In this document: piece by piece, positions 16,485 through 27,455 of the stretch
Layout of the letters: each line of letters starts with the position of its first letter
How positions within the stretch are numbered: the first letter of the stretch is position 1
From: Chroococcidiopsis sp. CCMEE 29
GTDB taxonomy: Bacteria > Cyanobacteriota > Cyanobacteriia > Cyanobacteriales > Chroococcidiopsidaceae
Length of the DNA stretch: 64,000 nt
Assembly (NCBI RefSeq): GCF_023558375.1
Contig: NZ_CP083761.1
Location: 1,167,001 to 1,231,000, forward strand
Direction of reading: 5' to 3'
Position numbers and translations under genes: made by a program
Notes under the pieces: model-generated
Databases searched by the model: none
What the model saw: the letters and a program-made list of their open reading frames with translations, nothing else
What the model was told of the DNA's origin: nothing

Positions 16485-16553
16485 TCTTATTTACCACCTC
16501 GCTTCAGACCTCTGGGAATCCATAAAGAGCTTAAATCTCAACTAGGCTTCACC

Positions 16554-17369
16554 TTAAACCCCTAAAGCAAGTAGGTTTATGGAAGGAGAGATCCAGTTTT
16601 GAACGGGGTGGGTCTTCGCATAGGTTAACATTTCATCTAGCCAAGCTGTGAAGAGAGAAAAGACATCACTCACAACATCCAATGCCTGTTGTTTCATCTC
16701 CGAACTTAAGGCAATAGATGCAAGTTGAACCTCGGTATTATCATCTCTGACGGCATGACCCGTTTCAACAGTGAAATGAAACTTGCCAAAGTAAATATAT
16801 TCCTGTTCCGTGATGCTTTGTAACTCCTGGGCAACTCGTGTGGTGTAGCCAAATAAAATATTGCCTGTGGCTTCAATTGCTTCAATGGCTGCCATCTTGA
16901 CAATTGGATCGGCATTCAGGGTACAAGCAGAGAGTTGATAGGATAATTGCCGAGTGATGCAAGTTTCGTTGCCCCAGAGAAATCGCAAGGTATCCACAAA
17001 GCTTTTGGGACGGTCAAACCCTAGCACCTGCAAATCTCGTAGGAACCAATGCCAATGATGGTCATCTTCATACGTATGCTCATTAATCATGTTCTGAACT
17101 AGATCGTTGCTAGATTCGTCACGAAATACGTATTTATTGAGATCCCCAAAACTCATGATGAAATGGGCGATACAAGGAGAAAATCCTAGTCGTTGCAGCG
17201 GAGAGATGCTACTATCTTGCATGAATTGAAATAGGGGAGCTTGAGCAAATTCTGCTTTTTTGGTTTCAATGACATCCAAAATATCTTGAAAGGATGCAAA
17301 TTCAATAAGAGGACCGATCGGCAATTGCATAGTTTTCAGCTCTGATAGTGAAGAATTGGTATATGTCAA
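16554..17369 (-). CDS. Putative heme-oxygenase-like-fold metal protein, unknown function
   Basis: A 271-residue protein that looks all-helical. Two segments have the carboxylate/histidine spacing of heme-oxygenase-like metalloproteins: NEHTYEDDHHWHWFLRDL near residue 95, and EYIYFGKFHFTVETGHAV near residue 190. A C-terminal helix rich in W and L follows. I cannot assign a substrate. An internal ATG at 17330 (MQLPIGPLIEFAS) is an alternative start. The upstream MITE-like repeat ends four bases from the first ATG, so its promoter must lie inside or beyond that repeat, and a second copy lies downstream. Confidence 0.62.
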   Translation of the reverse strand: MTYTNSSLSELKTMQLPIGPLIEFASFQDILDVIETKKAEFAQAPLFQFMQDSSISPLQRLGFSPCIAHFIMSFGDLNKYVFRDESSNDLVQNMINEHTYEDDHHWHWFLRDLQVLGFDRPKSFVDTLRFLWGNETCITRQLSYQLSACTLNADPIVKMAAIEAIEATGNILFGYTTRVAQELQSITEQEYIYFGKFHFTVETGHAVRDDNTEVQLASIALSSEMKQQALDVVSDVFSLFTAWLDEMLTYAKTHPVQNWISPSINLLALGV

Positions 17370-17373
17370 TCAG

Positions 17374-17471
17374 GGTTGTGTGGCAAAAATCTCAAAAACA
17401 CTATCTATAGTGGTGCTTCGACTTGTAGTATCGCTACTAACAGCAGTTGAAAAATTTTTTGCAACACAACC
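17374..17471. repeat. MITE-like repeat, copy 2
   Basis: A 98-bp block starting GGTTGTGTGGCAAAAATC and ending TTTTTTGCAACACAACC, with inverted ends matching those at 16385-16484. A single related end (GTTGTGTTGCAAAAATGG) is found at about 11173. The two full copies flank the gene at 16554-17369. Confidence 0.6.
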
Positions 17472-17482
17472 AGTCCAGGCGA

Positions 17483-17962
17483 TTACGGCACAACGATTGT
17501 GAAGGCTACACCGTCGTCTGGTCTCTTGTTGACATTAGGGTCGAGTACGAATGTGCGAACCGCGATGTTACCACTTGGGCAACCAACACCAGCAGATCGA
17601 TACTCTACTAGATTGTTACCAACAAAAGATGTTGAAAAGTCAATAGATACAACCGGCACAATCTTAGTGACGTCGAGAGCGGGAGAAGGCTGAATGCAGA
17701 CTAGACCAACTTGAGGCTTCGTGACCCCTGCTATACCTTTGCTACGAAACACAGTGACCGAACCATCAATATTCCCACGGATTAAAGCAGCAAGGCGAGC
17801 AGATGGAGCATCAGCTCCGCCAATGGCTCTAGGAGTTACATCCGTATTTTCGGGATCGTTAGTTTTTTGGGTACGGGATTCTTGAGCACTAGCAAAATTG
17901 AAGGCCCAAAGGGTACCGACAAGTACAGGAGTAATCCCGAGCGCAATCAATTGTTTGTTCAT
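17483..17962 (-). CDS. Secreted hypothetical protein
   Basis: A 159-residue protein with a signal peptide (MNKQLIALGITPVLVGTLWA, cleavage likely after FASA). The mature part is beta-rich (LAALIRGNIDGSVTVFRSKG, VGLVCIQPSP) and has two cysteines (LVCIQ and GVGCPSG) that could form one disulfide. No known family is recognised. GAGGT precedes the ATG at suitable spacing. Location is probably periplasmic or extracellular. Confidence 0.65.
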   Translation of the reverse strand: MNKQLIALGITPVLVGTLWAFNFASAQESRTQKTNDPENTDVTPRAIGGADAPSARLAALIRGNIDGSVTVFRSKGIAGVTKPQVGLVCIQPSPALDVTKIVPVVSIDFSTSFVGNNLVEYRSAGVGCPSGNIAVRTFVLDPNVNKRPDDGVAFTIVVP

Positions 17963-18488
17963 TTTTTACCTCACTTTAATGCTTAATGTTTCGTTCAGTT
18001 TTTCTCAAGGCTGCGATTAGACATTCACGACCTCTGACCGCTCTTACGAAGGGTTGCACCTTCCATTGACCGTGACAATTGGAGGAAGCGGCAGAAACTC
18101 CATACCATATAGGTAATTGCTCTCTGCACTGTCTGGATCTCTGACGTTGCTCTTCAAGATTCAGCAATGAGCTACAGCGGTATAACTCCTATCCAGCGCA
18201 TTTTTGATCGGGTCACTTGTGAATCGCGATCGCCGCAATAACCTTACATTTATTAGAGTATTTGGAAATTTTGTATTTGTCGTTACAGAAAATCTCTGGC
18301 TTTTATCCTGCTTCACGGTAGAAAAACTGAGGTTAACTGACCTAAACATCTGTCCTACTACTAGCAGGCGTGATGTTCTCATGGACTACAAGCGCCTAAC
18401 CCCCAGGCTTCTGAAGGTAATTAGTTACATGCCATGACCTCTGGGAATCTCAGGTACAATTTAACTACAGCGTTTGATATGGCACAAA
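17963..18488. other. Intergenic region upstream of the AAA_35 genes
   Basis: About 525 bases between divergent genes. Short open frames exist on both strands, but none has a good start, codon pattern or recognisable motif. It should contain the promoters for the secreted protein (minus) and the AAA_35 gene series (plus). Confidence 0.5.
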
Positions 18489-19850
18489 ATGAATTTTGAA
18501 CAAGCGCTGGAGGTAGCGAACGCAGTGGTGTTCGCCCGGTTCGGCAGACACTTGACTGATGTAGAAACCGCTATTCTAATAGGGGCTTGGCAAAGCCAGA
18601 CCTACGAGCAGATTGCTGATGCTTACGGTTATTCTGCAAGCTATTTCACCCGCGATGTGGGACCTAAAGTTTGGAAACTCCTCAGCCAAGCATTAGGGGA
18701 AACAGTCAGTAAAACGAACTTTCAAGCAGCACTAGAGCGGCATTGGCGCTCGTCGGTAAGTAAAGATGAGGGGGCAAGGGGGCAAGGGGTTCCCTCTAGA
18801 GAATTTCTCATCCCCAATGCCGACTTCTTAGAATTTCCTAGTGGTCCAGTGCCGCTCAATTCCTTGTTCTACATCAAGCGCCCTCCCATTGAAGAACGCG
18901 CCTATGCACAAATTGACAAACCTGGAAGCCTAATCCGGATCAAAGCTCCTAGGCAGATGGGAAAAACCTCCCTGATGCACAGAATTCTGGCTCACGCTAA
19001 ACAGACTGGAATGCGCACTGTGCTGTTAAGTTTGCAGCAGGCAGATAGCTCCATCTTCACTTCCTTGGATAAATTCTTACGATGGTTGTGTGCCAATGTT
19101 AGTCGGCAGCTAAACCTAGAGTCGAAGCTGGATGACTATTGGGATGAGGATATTGGTAGCAAAGTTAGCTGCACATTATATTTCCAGGCGTATTTACTGG
19201 CAGAAACCGAATCTCTTATCTTGGCGTTGGATGAAGTGAATCGGATTTTTGAGTATCCGGAAATTTCTAGCGATTTTCTGCCGCTGCTGCGCTCGTGGTA
19301 TGAGGACGCTTCTGAACTGGAAATTTGGCAAAAACTACGGCTGGTGGTGGTGCATGCCACGGAAGCTTATATTCCGTTAGATATCCATCAATCCCCATTT
19401 AATGTCGGACTACCGATTAAGTTACCTGAATTTAATCTAGAGCAGGTGCAGGATTTGGCGGTGCGTCACGGGCTGGATTGGGTTAAGGGCGAGATAGGGA
19501 CGAAAAACCTAGCTCTCCTACTAGGAATGGTGGGCGGACATCCTTATCTAGTACGCGTTGCTCTCTATCACTTGGCACGTCAGGAGGTGTCTCTAGAGCA
19601 GCTGTTGCAGACGGCATCTACAGTAGCTGGTATCTATAGCGACCATTTAAGGCGCCACCTGGCGAATCTCCAAGAGCATCCTGAACTGGCAGCAGCCCTC
19701 AAACGGGTGGTGACAGCTCCTGAGCCCGTACCCTTAGAAGCGATCGCCGCCTATAAATTAGAAAGCATGGGTTTAGTCATCTTAGAGGGAAATCAAGCAA
19801 CTCCAAGCTGTGAAGTGTATCGGCTGTATTTCCGCGAACAATTGGGCTAA
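18489..19850 (+). CDS. AAA_35 (STAND-like) NTPase with vMAP-type N-terminal domain
   Basis: A 453-residue protein starting at the ATG at 18489 ([20 protein letters not shown]). Residues 1-85 form a helix-turn-helix-like domain ([30 protein letters not shown]) that precedes many cyanobacterial NTPases and is known as the vMAP N-terminal (vWA-MoxR-associated) domain. The NTPase follows: Walker A is [15 protein letters not shown] (K at about 159) and Walker B is [14 protein letters not shown]. The end has the winged-helix region typical of AAA_35. Such proteins are thought to be nucleotide-driven switches in signalling or conflict systems. No effector domain is attached. The next gene begins four bases after its stop. 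Confidence 0.85.
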   Translation: MNFEQALEVANAVVFARFGRHLTDVETAILIGAWQSQTYEQIADAYGYSASYFTRDVGPKVWKLLSQALGETVSKTNFQAALERHWRSSVSKDEGARGQGVPSREFLIPNADFLEFPSGPVPLNSLFYIKRPPIEERAYAQIDKPGSLIRIKAPRQMGKTSLMHRILAHAKQTGMRTVLLSLQQADSSIFTSLDKFLRWLCANVSRQLNLESKLDDYWDEDIGSKVSCTLYFQAYLLAETESLILALDEVNRIFEYPEISSDFLPLLRSWYEDASELEIWQKLRLVVVHATEAYIPLDIHQSPFNVGLPIKLPEFNLEQVQDLAVRHGLDWVKGEIGTKNLALLLGMVGGHPYLVRVALYHLARQEVSLEQLLQTASTVAGIYSDHLRRHLANLQEHPELAAALKRVVTAPEPVPLEAIAAYKLESMGLVILEGNQATPSCEVYRLYFREQLG

Positions 19851-19854
19851 AGCT

Positions 19855-22800
19855 ATGAACAAGTATGAATATCAAGTTGGCGGCAGTCTAAAAATGGATG
19901 CTCCAACCTATGTGGAGCGGCACGCTGATTTTGAACTTTATCATGCCTTGCTCAAGGGTGAGTTTTGCTACGTATTTAGCTCCCGGCAGATGGGCAAGTC
20001 CAGTTTGCGCCTACGGACTCGGTATCGGCTGGAAGAAGCTGGCTTCATCTGTGCCTCTATCGATATGACTCGGATCGGTAGCGAAAACATTAGCCCTTCT
20101 CAGTGGTACAAGGGCATCGTAGTTGACTTATTAAGGGGTTTTAATCTTTTCGGCAAAGTTAATTTAAAAGCTTGGTGGCAGGAGCGAGAAGATATATCGC
20201 CGTTACAGCGATTGAGTCAGTTTATCGAAGATATTTTGTTAGTTCAAATTAAAAGTAAGATTTTTATTTTTATTGATGAAATTGATAGTGTTTTAGGGCT
20301 AGATTTTCCAACTGAAGATTTTTTTGCGCTGATTCGATATTGCTATAACCAGCGAGCGGAAAATTTAGAATATAACCGCCTCACTTGGGCGTTATTTGGG
20401 GTAGCAACGCCTTCAGATTTAATTATTGACCGCAAACGCACCCCATTTAATATTGGTAAATCTATTGATTTGGAAGGCTTTCAGCTATCAGAAATCCAGC
20501 CATTAGTAGCAGGATTAGAGGGTAAGGTAGGTAATCCTATGGCAGTTCTCAAAGAGATCTTGTCCTGGACAAACGGTCAACCGTTTCTCACCCAAAAGTT
20601 ATGCCAGCTTGTAATCCAGGAAAGATCCAGTGGCGGTAATCCACAGCAACCTCCAAGCTTGAAAGTTGATGAGCGTTATAAGTTAGATGCTCGTTTACCA
20701 ATCGTTAATTATCATCTGATCGATTTTTATTACCAATTTCCGCCATTTATCCTCGAAAAACTTGTACGATCGCACATCGTCGAGAACTGGGAAGCAAATG
20801 ATGAGCCAGAGCACTTGAAGACAATCCGCGATCGCTTGCTGAGAAACGAGCAAAGTGCTGGTGTACTGCTAAAACTCCATCAGCAAATATTACAAGGAAT
20901 TGAAATAGCTGCGGATGACTCGCGAGAACAAATAGAACTGTTGTTGTCAGGTTTGGCGATCAAGCAGCATGGGCAATTGCAGGTAAAAAACCGCATTTAT
21001 CAAGAGGTTTTTAACTCGGTTTGGGTAGAAAAACAATTAGCTAAACTGCGACCTTATTCCCAAGCATTACAGAACTGGGTAGCAACAGATCGCCGCGATC
21101 CTTCACGACTATTGCGCGGACAAACCTTGCTAGAAGCTCAAGCTTGGTCGCAGGGCAAAAGCTTGAGCGATTTGGATTATCAGTTCTTAGCCAAGAGTCA
21201 AGAATGCGATCGCCAAGAAGTGGAAACGAGGTTAGAGGCGGAACGGCTCAAGGAAGTTGCAGCCCGATTGCTACAAGAGCAAAAAGCTACCAAAATTCAG
21301 AGATTATTTCTAGGCGCAGTCAGTTTGGCATTAATAGTTGTCTCAGGCTTGGGGATGGTGGCTTTCTTGCAGTACCGGAAAGCACAATTGAGTGAGATCG
21401 ATGCAATTGCTACATCTTCTCAAGCTCTGTTTGCCTCAAATCAAAGGCTGGATGCGCTGGCTGCATCGATCGCCGCCAGGCAAAGACTACAAAATTTCGG
21501 CGGATCGGACGCAGACACACAAACTCACGTTGAATCGGCTCTCCGGCTGGCAGTATATGGAGCAGTTGAATACAATCGCTTTTCAGGGCATAGTTCTGGC
21601 GTAAACAGAGTTGCATTTAACCCTGATGGGAAAATTGTTGCTTCAGCTTCTGACGATGGCAGTATCAAACTCTGGCAGCCGGACGGCACATTATTACGTA
21701 CCCTTAAAGGTCATACAAGTGAAGTTTGGGGAGTTGCATTCAGCCGCGACGGTCAGATCATCGCTTCGGCTTCTGACGACAATACCATCAAACTCTGGCA
21801 GCCGGACGGAAAGCTGCTACGTACTATGACCGGGCATAGCGATGAGGTTAACGGCATTGCCATCAGTCCCGACGGTCAGACCATTGTTTCAGGTTCTGAC
21901 GACAAGACCGTGAAAATTTGGCAGCGAGATGGAACACTGCTACATACTCTCTACGGACACAGTGTTAATGTCAGCTCAGTTGCATTCAGCCCCAACGGTC
22001 AGATCATCGCCTCTATTTCTGACGACAAAACGATTAAACTCTGGAAGCTGGATGGTACTTTGTTACGTACCATTACTGGGCATACTGCTGGTATTAGCGG
22101 CATTGCATTTAGCCCAGATGGTCAAGCGATCGCATCGGCGGCTGACGATAAAACTGTCAAACTCTGGAAGCTGGATGGTACATTGCTCTCGACCTTTTAT
22201 GGACATACTGCCCCAGTTGAAGAAGTTGCCTTCAGTCCCAACGGTCAAATTCTCGCTTCAGGAGGCACTGACAAAACCGTCAGAATCTGGAAGCCCAATG
22301 GCACATTGCTACGTACCCTTGGCGGTCATAGTGATGTAGTTTACGGTGTTGCATTTAGTCCCGACGGTCAGACCCTCGCATCCGCTTCTGATGACAAAAC
22401 CGTAAGACTCTGGAAGCTGGATAATACTCTGTTGAAAATTCTTTCTGGTCATAAAGACGAGGTGGCGGAAATTGCCATCAGTCCCAACGGTAAGATGGTT
22501 GCATCGGCTTCTGAAGACAAGACAATCAAACTTTGGCAGCCGGATGGAACAGAACTTGCTACCCTTAGCGGGCATAGAAATAAGATTTGGGCAGTTGCAT
22601 TCAGCCCTGACGGTGAGGCGATCGCTTCAGCTAGTAGAGACTTAGACTCAACTGTCCAACTTTGGAGGCGGGATGGAAAGTTGCTACATACCTTTTTCGG
22701 GCATAGCGCTGGAGTAAAGAAAGTTGCCTTCAGCCCCGACGGTCAGATGCTTGCAAGCGCAAGTTTCGACAAGACGATCAAACTCTGGAGGCGGAATGGA

Positions 22801-23406
22801 AAATTACTACATACCTTTGCTGGGCATACCGACAATGTTAGCTCAGTTGCATTTAGCGCCGACGGTCAGACGCTTGCTTCGGCTTCTGAAGACAATACTG
22901 TCAAACTCTGGCAGCTTGATGGAACGCTGCTACGTACCCTCAAAGGTCATACAGACGAGGTTTGGGGAGTTGCATTCAGCCCTGATAGTCAGACAATGGC
23001 TTCAGCTTCTGACGATAACACCGTTAAACTCTGGAAGCGAGATGGCACTTTACTACGTACCATGAGCCATAGTGCTGGAGTGAACGAAGTTGCCTTTAGC
23101 CCCAACGGTCAGACGATCGCATCAGCTTCTGAAGACAAAACGATCAAACTCTGGCAGCCAGATGGGACAGAACTTGCTACCCTTTCTGGGCATAGTGCTG
23201 GGGTAAACTCAGTTAAATTTAGCCCCGACGGTCAGGCGATTATCTCAGGGAGTGCGGATAAGACGGTGATTTTGTGGGATTTAAATCGAGTTTTAGGTCT
23301 AGATCAGCTACTGGTATACGGTTGTGATTGGGTGCGCGATTATCTCAGAACTAATCCTGATGTGAGTGAAAGCGATCGCCACTTGTGCAAGCTGGGTGGA
23401 CTTTAA
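19855..23406 (+). CDS. AAA_35 NTPase with a transmembrane helix and 14 WD40 repeats
   Basis: The ATG at 19855 gives 1183 residues. An N-terminal AAA_35 NTPase has Walker [14 protein letters not shown] (K48) and Walker [15 protein letters not shown] (D141-E142). A helical linker follows, then one membrane helix (about residues 485-505, [20 protein letters not shown]), the [19 protein letters not shown] segment usual in this family, and 14 WD40 repeats (about 574-1145), enough for two seven-bladed propellers. Repeats have the form [20 protein letters not shown]. Repeat 13 lacks the glycine of its GH pair. The protein would be membrane-anchored, with an NTPase switch on one side and a large binding platform. 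It starts four bases after the other AAA_35 gene, so the two are almost certainly co-translated. Confidence 0.92.
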   Translation: MNKYEYQVGGSLKMDAPTYVERHADFELYHALLKGEFCYVFSSRQMGKSSLRLRTRYRLEEAGFICASIDMTRIGSENISPSQWYKGIVVDLLRGFNLFGKVNLKAWWQEREDISPLQRLSQFIEDILLVQIKSKIFIFIDEIDSVLGLDFPTEDFFALIRYCYNQRAENLEYNRLTWALFGVATPSDLIIDRKRTPFNIGKSIDLEGFQLSEIQPLVAGLEGKVGNPMAVLKEILSWTNGQPFLTQKLCQLVIQERSSGGNPQQPPSLKVDERYKLDARLPIVNYHLIDFYYQFPPFILEKLVRSHIVENWEANDEPEHLKTIRDRLLRNEQSAGVLLKLHQQILQGIEIAADDSREQIELLLSGLAIKQHGQLQVKNRIYQEVFNSVWVEKQLAKLRPYSQALQNWVATDRRDPSRLLRGQTLLEAQAWSQGKSLSDLDYQFLAKSQECDRQEVETRLEAERLKEVAARLLQEQKATKIQRLFLGAVSLALIVVSGLGMVAFLQYRKAQLSEIDAIATSSQALFASNQRLDALAASIAARQRLQNFGGSDADTQTHVESALRLAVYGAVEYNRFSGHSSGVNRVAFNPDGKIVASASDDGSIKLWQPDGTLLRTLKGHTSEVWGVAFSRDGQIIASASDDNTIKLWQPDGKLLRTMTGHSDEVNGIAISPDGQTIVSGSDDKTVKIWQRDGTLLHTLYGHSVNVSSVAFSPNGQIIASISDDKTIKLWKLDGTLLRTITGHTAGISGIAFSPDGQAIASAADDKTVKLWKLDGTLLSTFYGHTAPVEEVAFSPNGQILASGGTDKTVRIWKPNGTLLRTLGGHSDVVYGVAFSPDGQTLASASDDKTVRLWKLDNTLLKILSGHKDEVAEIAISPNGKMVASASEDKTIKLWQPDGTELATLSGHRNKIWAVAFSPDGEAIASASRDLDSTVQLWRRDGKLLHTFFGHSAGVKKVAFSPDGQMLASASFDKTIKLWRRNGKLLHTFAGHTDNVSSVAFSADGQTLASASEDNTVKLWQLDGTLLRTLKGHTDEVWGVAFSPDSQTMASASDDNTVKLWKRDGTLLRTMSHSAGVNEVAFSPNGQTIASASEDKTIKLWQPDGTELATLSGHSAGVNSVKFSPDGQAIISGSADKTVILWDLNRVLGLDQLLVYGCDWVRDYLRTNPDVSESDRHLCKLGGL

Positions 23407-23477
23407 AAAATCCGGAAAGCTGCAACTGTAGTTGGTAGATCAGTACTAGGGGTGCTGAGGCTAAAAGAAGAAAACTT

Positions 23478-24929
23478 ATGATACACAGAATTGCTAAATG
23501 CTTCAAAAATCAGCGGCGTTTTTACCATCCTACGTCCTTAGTATCAAGGCGAACCAGCCGTCGCTACGTGCTTATGGCACTGATAAGCTTAATCATTGTT
23601 GCTTGCAATAAAGCCTCTACAATAGCTCCGTCCTCAGTCAACGCGCCTGATACTGAGAGTAAAATCCTGAAGATTTGGTGGGATAAAGGTTTTACCTTAG
23701 AAGAAGATGAAGCGCTCCAGCAGGTGGTTAGCAACTGGGAAAAACGAAGTAGCAACAAAGTTAAGCTTGCTTTCTATAGCACTGATGAGCTATCGCAAAA
23801 GGTTGAAAGAGAGCTTCGGACTGGAGATCTCCCCGATCTGATCGCCATGTTTAAAAGCGAGAAGTCTCTAACTCCACGTCTAGCCTGGGAAGGGAAACTT
23901 GCAGATGTTTCCGATGTAATTGAGCCAGTTAAGAACCTCTATCCTGAAGTAGTGCTTAAGACTGTTAGCTTTTATAACAAATCTACTCAGAAGTCCAGTT
24001 ATTATGCATTGCCCATCCATCAAGCAACAATTCATGTCTACTACTGGCGGGACTTGCTAGAGAAAGCAGGTCACAGTGACGCAGAGATTCCAAAGGAGTG
24101 GGATGCTTACTGGAAGTTCTGGAAACAAATGCAGAACCAGTTGCGGGTAAAGCAAATCGATATTGATGGCTTAGGCTTGCCGCTATCAATTGCAGCAGGA
24201 GATACATACCAAACTTTCGAGCAGATTTTAGAAGCATACGATGTCCAAATTTTAGACGCGAAAGGTCAACTCCGGGTCGATGACCCACAAGTGCGTCAAG
24301 GCATTGTGAAAGTTTTAGATTGGTATGCCCAATCGTACCGACAAGGCTACTTACCAGCAGATGCACTGCACTGGTTGAATCCAGACAACAATCGGAACTT
24401 GCTCAACCGTAAAGTGTTGATGACAACCAACGACACCCTTTCAATTGCAACGGCAGTACGCCAAGACCCTGATACCTATAGTAAAAAGCTAGGGATATCG
24501 GAATTGCCGCATAAACCTAATGGCAAGCCCATGCGTTACTTAATCACAGTGCAGCAAGTTATTTTGTTTGCCGACTCCAAAAATCAAGAGATGGCTAAAA
24601 ACTTTCTAGCATACTTACTCCAACCTGAAGTTATTGGTAATTATCTCAAAGCTGCCGGAGGTCGCCATTCACCAGTGCTTAAGCCAGTCTGGAAAGACCT
24701 GTTTTGGACAGATCCTAACGATCCTCACGTTTCGACGGCAACGAAGACATTCACCCAAGGTGAAACGCGCCTATTTTATACTTTCCAAAATCCTGCCTAC
24801 AGTATGGTTCTTAAGGAGAATGTCTGGGGTCAAGCTCTTAAGAGGGTACTGGTAGATAGTAGTTCCTCAGAACAAGCAGCTGATGAAGCGATCGCGCGAA
24901 TTAAGCAAATTTTTGCTCAATGGCAGTAA
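23478..24929 (+). CDS. Solute-binding lipoprotein of an ABC-type family (family 1), without transporter neighbours
   Basis: A 483-residue protein. An unusually long basic N-terminus precedes a hydrophobic core and the lipobox LIIVAC (C43), so the mature protein would be lipid-anchored outside the inner membrane. The body follows the family 1 periplasmic-binding pattern (LKIWWDKGFTLEEDEALQQV at the start, DLPDLIAMFKS, YYALPIHQATIHVYYWRDLL) of sugar-binding proteins. No permease or ATPase is adjacent. The next two genes encode a hybrid kinase and a response regulator, so it probably presents a ligand to the kinase rather than, or as well as, to a transporter. The ligand is unknown but a carbohydrate is most likely. 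Confidence 0.85.
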   Translation: MIHRIAKCFKNQRRFYHPTSLVSRRTSRRYVLMALISLIIVACNKASTIAPSSVNAPDTESKILKIWWDKGFTLEEDEALQQVVSNWEKRSSNKVKLAFYSTDELSQKVERELRTGDLPDLIAMFKSEKSLTPRLAWEGKLADVSDVIEPVKNLYPEVVLKTVSFYNKSTQKSSYYALPIHQATIHVYYWRDLLEKAGHSDAEIPKEWDAYWKFWKQMQNQLRVKQIDIDGLGLPLSIAAGDTYQTFEQILEAYDVQILDAKGQLRVDDPQVRQGIVKVLDWYAQSYRQGYLPADALHWLNPDNNRNLLNRKVLMTTNDTLSIATAVRQDPDTYSKKLGISELPHKPNGKPMRYLITVQQVILFADSKNQEMAKNFLAYLLQPEVIGNYLKAAGGRHSPVLKPVWKDLFWTDPNDPHVSTATKTFTQGETRLFYTFQNPAYSMVLKENVWGQALKRVLVDSSSSEQAADEAIARIKQIFAQWQ

Positions 24930-24968
24930 GCCACTCTCAAAGTACCCGTCGCACAGCAACCATCACTT

Positions 24969-27455
24969 ATGCCATTTGGGAATCAGCACCTAACCACTAA
25001 AGTTGCTAGTTTCTTCTTACTCTTGTCCCTAGTAGCTATTGGCATAGTGGGAGGTGTTGCTTTTTTTAGAGCCAGGGAAGCTTTGAAGCAAGCAGCTTTC
25101 AATCAACTCAGCGTTGCTGCCACTTTAAAAGAAGAAGAGATTGCGCGTTGGTTTGAAGATCAGCAACGAGATTTTTTCCTAGTAACAAAGTTTCCAGATG
25201 TACAAAGGCATCTTAAACAACTTTTAAGTTCTCAAAACTCTGATTCAGATGATCTTGCTGCTAATAAAATTCTTTCAAACTACCTGTTGAGTGTAATTCA
25301 AACAAAGCCCGATCTTAGGGAAATTTTTATTCTTAATCGTAGCAACAGGGTGATTTTATCTACTAATAAGCTGCATGAAGGTGAGTATGAAATTTTAGCT
25401 GACACTACATACATTGAGAAAGTTGAGCCAGGAGATACTTTTGCCCCAATTTTCTATGTTTCACCTGTTACTGGCAAACCATCGGTAACTTTAGCAACAC
25501 CGCTCCGGGATGCAGCTGGGGTACGTCAAGGCGTAATCTTAGCTCACCTGAACTTAGATCGGATAGATCGAATCGTTCGGGAACGTACAGGTTTAGGTAA
25601 GAGCGGCGAGACTTACCTAGTTGGCTCTTTAGTAACTAAAAATACTTTTATCTCTAAAGAAAATAAAACAGGCACGCAGGAATTTCTCGCAGGAATTAGC
25701 AGCCAAGGCATTGATGCGGCAATAAGTGGCATCAGTGGTTTTGGGCTTTATCGAAACTATGCCAAAGTGCCAGTAATCGGTGTGTATCGCTGGCTGAATG
25801 AGCAAGACCTCGCCTTATTGGTGGAGATGCAGCAGGCAGAAGCGTTTGCTCCTGCTCGCCAATTAGCAGGGACAATTGTATTAGTAGGACTGGTATCCGT
25901 AGGGGCGCTATCGATAGGAGTGTATTGGCTGACACAACAGTTGAAAATTTCGCGCGAACAGTTAGAGAATTATAGCCACAAACTGGAACAGAAAGCCCAA
26001 GAAGCCCTTGCTGCTAACCGTGCAAAAAGTGCGTTCCTAGCTAATATGAGCCACGAACTGAGGACACCCCTCAACAGCATCCTTGGCTTTGCCCAACTAA
26101 TGACCCGCGATTCCTCCATTAGTTCTACACAACTGGAAAATTTGAGAATTATTAGTCGTAGTGGCGAACACTTACTAACTTTGATTAATGATGTATTGTC
26201 AATGTCCAAAATTGAGGCAGGGCGCATAATATTGAATGAAAATAGCTTTGATATTTATGCTCTGTTTGACTCTTTGGCAGAGATGTTTCAGATGAAAGCT
26301 GAATCTAAAGGCTTGCAGTTGATCTTTGAGCGCAGTCCTGAAGTGCCTCGATACATCCGAACAGATGAGATTAAATTGCGTCAAGTATTAATTAACCTTT
26401 TAAGTAATGCTATTAAGTTCACCCCAACAGGAAGGGTAATCCTGCGCGTGTCAGTTGTTAGTGGTCGATCGTCAGTAGCTAGTGATAAAAAACAGACAAC
26501 TAACAACGAACAACCAACGCTTCACTTTGAAGTTGAAGACACAGGTCCTGGAATTGCACTAGCCGAGCAGGAGAAATTATTTAAACCCTTTGTTCAAACC
26601 CAAGCAGGGCAAAAATCTCACCAAGGAACTGGTTTGGGTCTATCGATTAGTCAACAATTTGTCCGCCTTATGGGAGGAGAAATCGTACTTAACAATAGTT
26701 CCGGTCAAGGAACGATTTTTTCATTTGATGTCCCAGCTATCCCCGAGCAAATACCTGAAGCTGAAACTGAACAGATGCACCGGCGAGCGATCGCTCTAGC
26801 GCCAGAACAACCTTTGTATCGCATCTTGGTAGTTGAGGATAAATGGGAGAATCGTCACCTCTTAGTCAAACTCCTGATCTCACTTGGTTTTGAGGTACGC
26901 GAGGCAGAAAATGGGCAAGCAGGGGTGGCTCTCTGGCAAACTTGGGAACCACACCTAATCTGGATGGATATGCGGATGCCAGTAATGAATGGATACGAAG
27001 CTACTAGACAAATTAAAGCCCATTTAAAGGGGCAAGCTACGGTTATTATCGCCCTCACTGCTAGTGCCTTTGACGAGCAACGATCTGTGGTGTTATCTAG
27101 TGGATGTGATGATTTTGTTTGCAAGCCTTTTCGAGAGGAAGTCATCCTGGAAAAAATGGCTAAACATTTGGGGGTGCGTTACCTCTATGAAGATAGCCAT
27201 CAACCGTCAGCGATCGGCACTCAGCTAGAGGGAACTGAAAGTTACGTGCTGAAAGCTGAAAGCTTAACCGTAATGCCTCCTGAGTGGATAGCGCAGCTAC
27301 ACCAGGCAGCACTCTGTACTGATGAAAAACAAATCTTTAGCTTGTTAGAGCAAATTCCTGCGTCAAGTGCCCCTCTAGCAAATGCCCTGACTGATTTAGT
27401 TAATAATTTTCGGATTGATAGAATCATTAATTTGACGCAACCAGATGCAGAATGA
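24969..27455 (+). CDS. Hybrid histidine kinase with extracellular Cache-type sensor and receiver domain
   Basis: An 828-residue protein. Membrane helix 1 is residues 12-33. An extracytoplasmic dCache-like domain (about 36-295; VTLATPLRDAAGVRQGVILA is the typical membrane-proximal strand) is closed by helix 2 (about 301-322). A coiled coil and HisKA follow with H362 in SHELRTPLNS. The ATPase has N480 (LINLLSNAIKF), DTGPGIA and GTGLGLS. The receiver domain (about 616-735) has D667 (IWMDMRM) and K719. It would autophosphorylate at H362 in response to an outside signal and relay to D667. The 40-bp gap to the binding-protein gene and the ATGA overlap with the next gene suggest one transcript. Confidence 0.94.
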   Translation: MPFGNQHLTTKVASFFLLLSLVAIGIVGGVAFFRAREALKQAAFNQLSVAATLKEEEIARWFEDQQRDFFLVTKFPDVQRHLKQLLSSQNSDSDDLAANKILSNYLLSVIQTKPDLREIFILNRSNRVILSTNKLHEGEYEILADTTYIEKVEPGDTFAPIFYVSPVTGKPSVTLATPLRDAAGVRQGVILAHLNLDRIDRIVRERTGLGKSGETYLVGSLVTKNTFISKENKTGTQEFLAGISSQGIDAAISGISGFGLYRNYAKVPVIGVYRWLNEQDLALLVEMQQAEAFAPARQLAGTIVLVGLVSVGALSIGVYWLTQQLKISREQLENYSHKLEQKAQEALAANRAKSAFLANMSHELRTPLNSILGFAQLMTRDSSISSTQLENLRIISRSGEHLLTLINDVLSMSKIEAGRIILNENSFDIYALFDSLAEMFQMKAESKGLQLIFERSPEVPRYIRTDEIKLRQVLINLLSNAIKFTPTGRVILRVSVVSGRSSVASDKKQTTNNEQPTLHFEVEDTGPGIALAEQEKLFKPFVQTQAGQKSHQGTGLGLSISQQFVRLMGGEIVLNNSSGQGTIFSFDVPAIPEQIPEAETEQMHRRAIALAPEQPLYRILVVEDKWENRHLLVKLLISLGFEVREAENGQAGVALWQTWEPHLIWMDMRMPVMNGYEATRQIKAHLKGQATVIIALTASAFDEQRSVVLSSGCDDFVCKPFREEVILEKMAKHLGVRYLYEDSHQPSAIGTQLEGTESYVLKAESLTVMPPEWIAQLHQAALCTDEKQIFSLLEQIPASSAPLANALTDLVNNFRIDRIINLTQPDAE

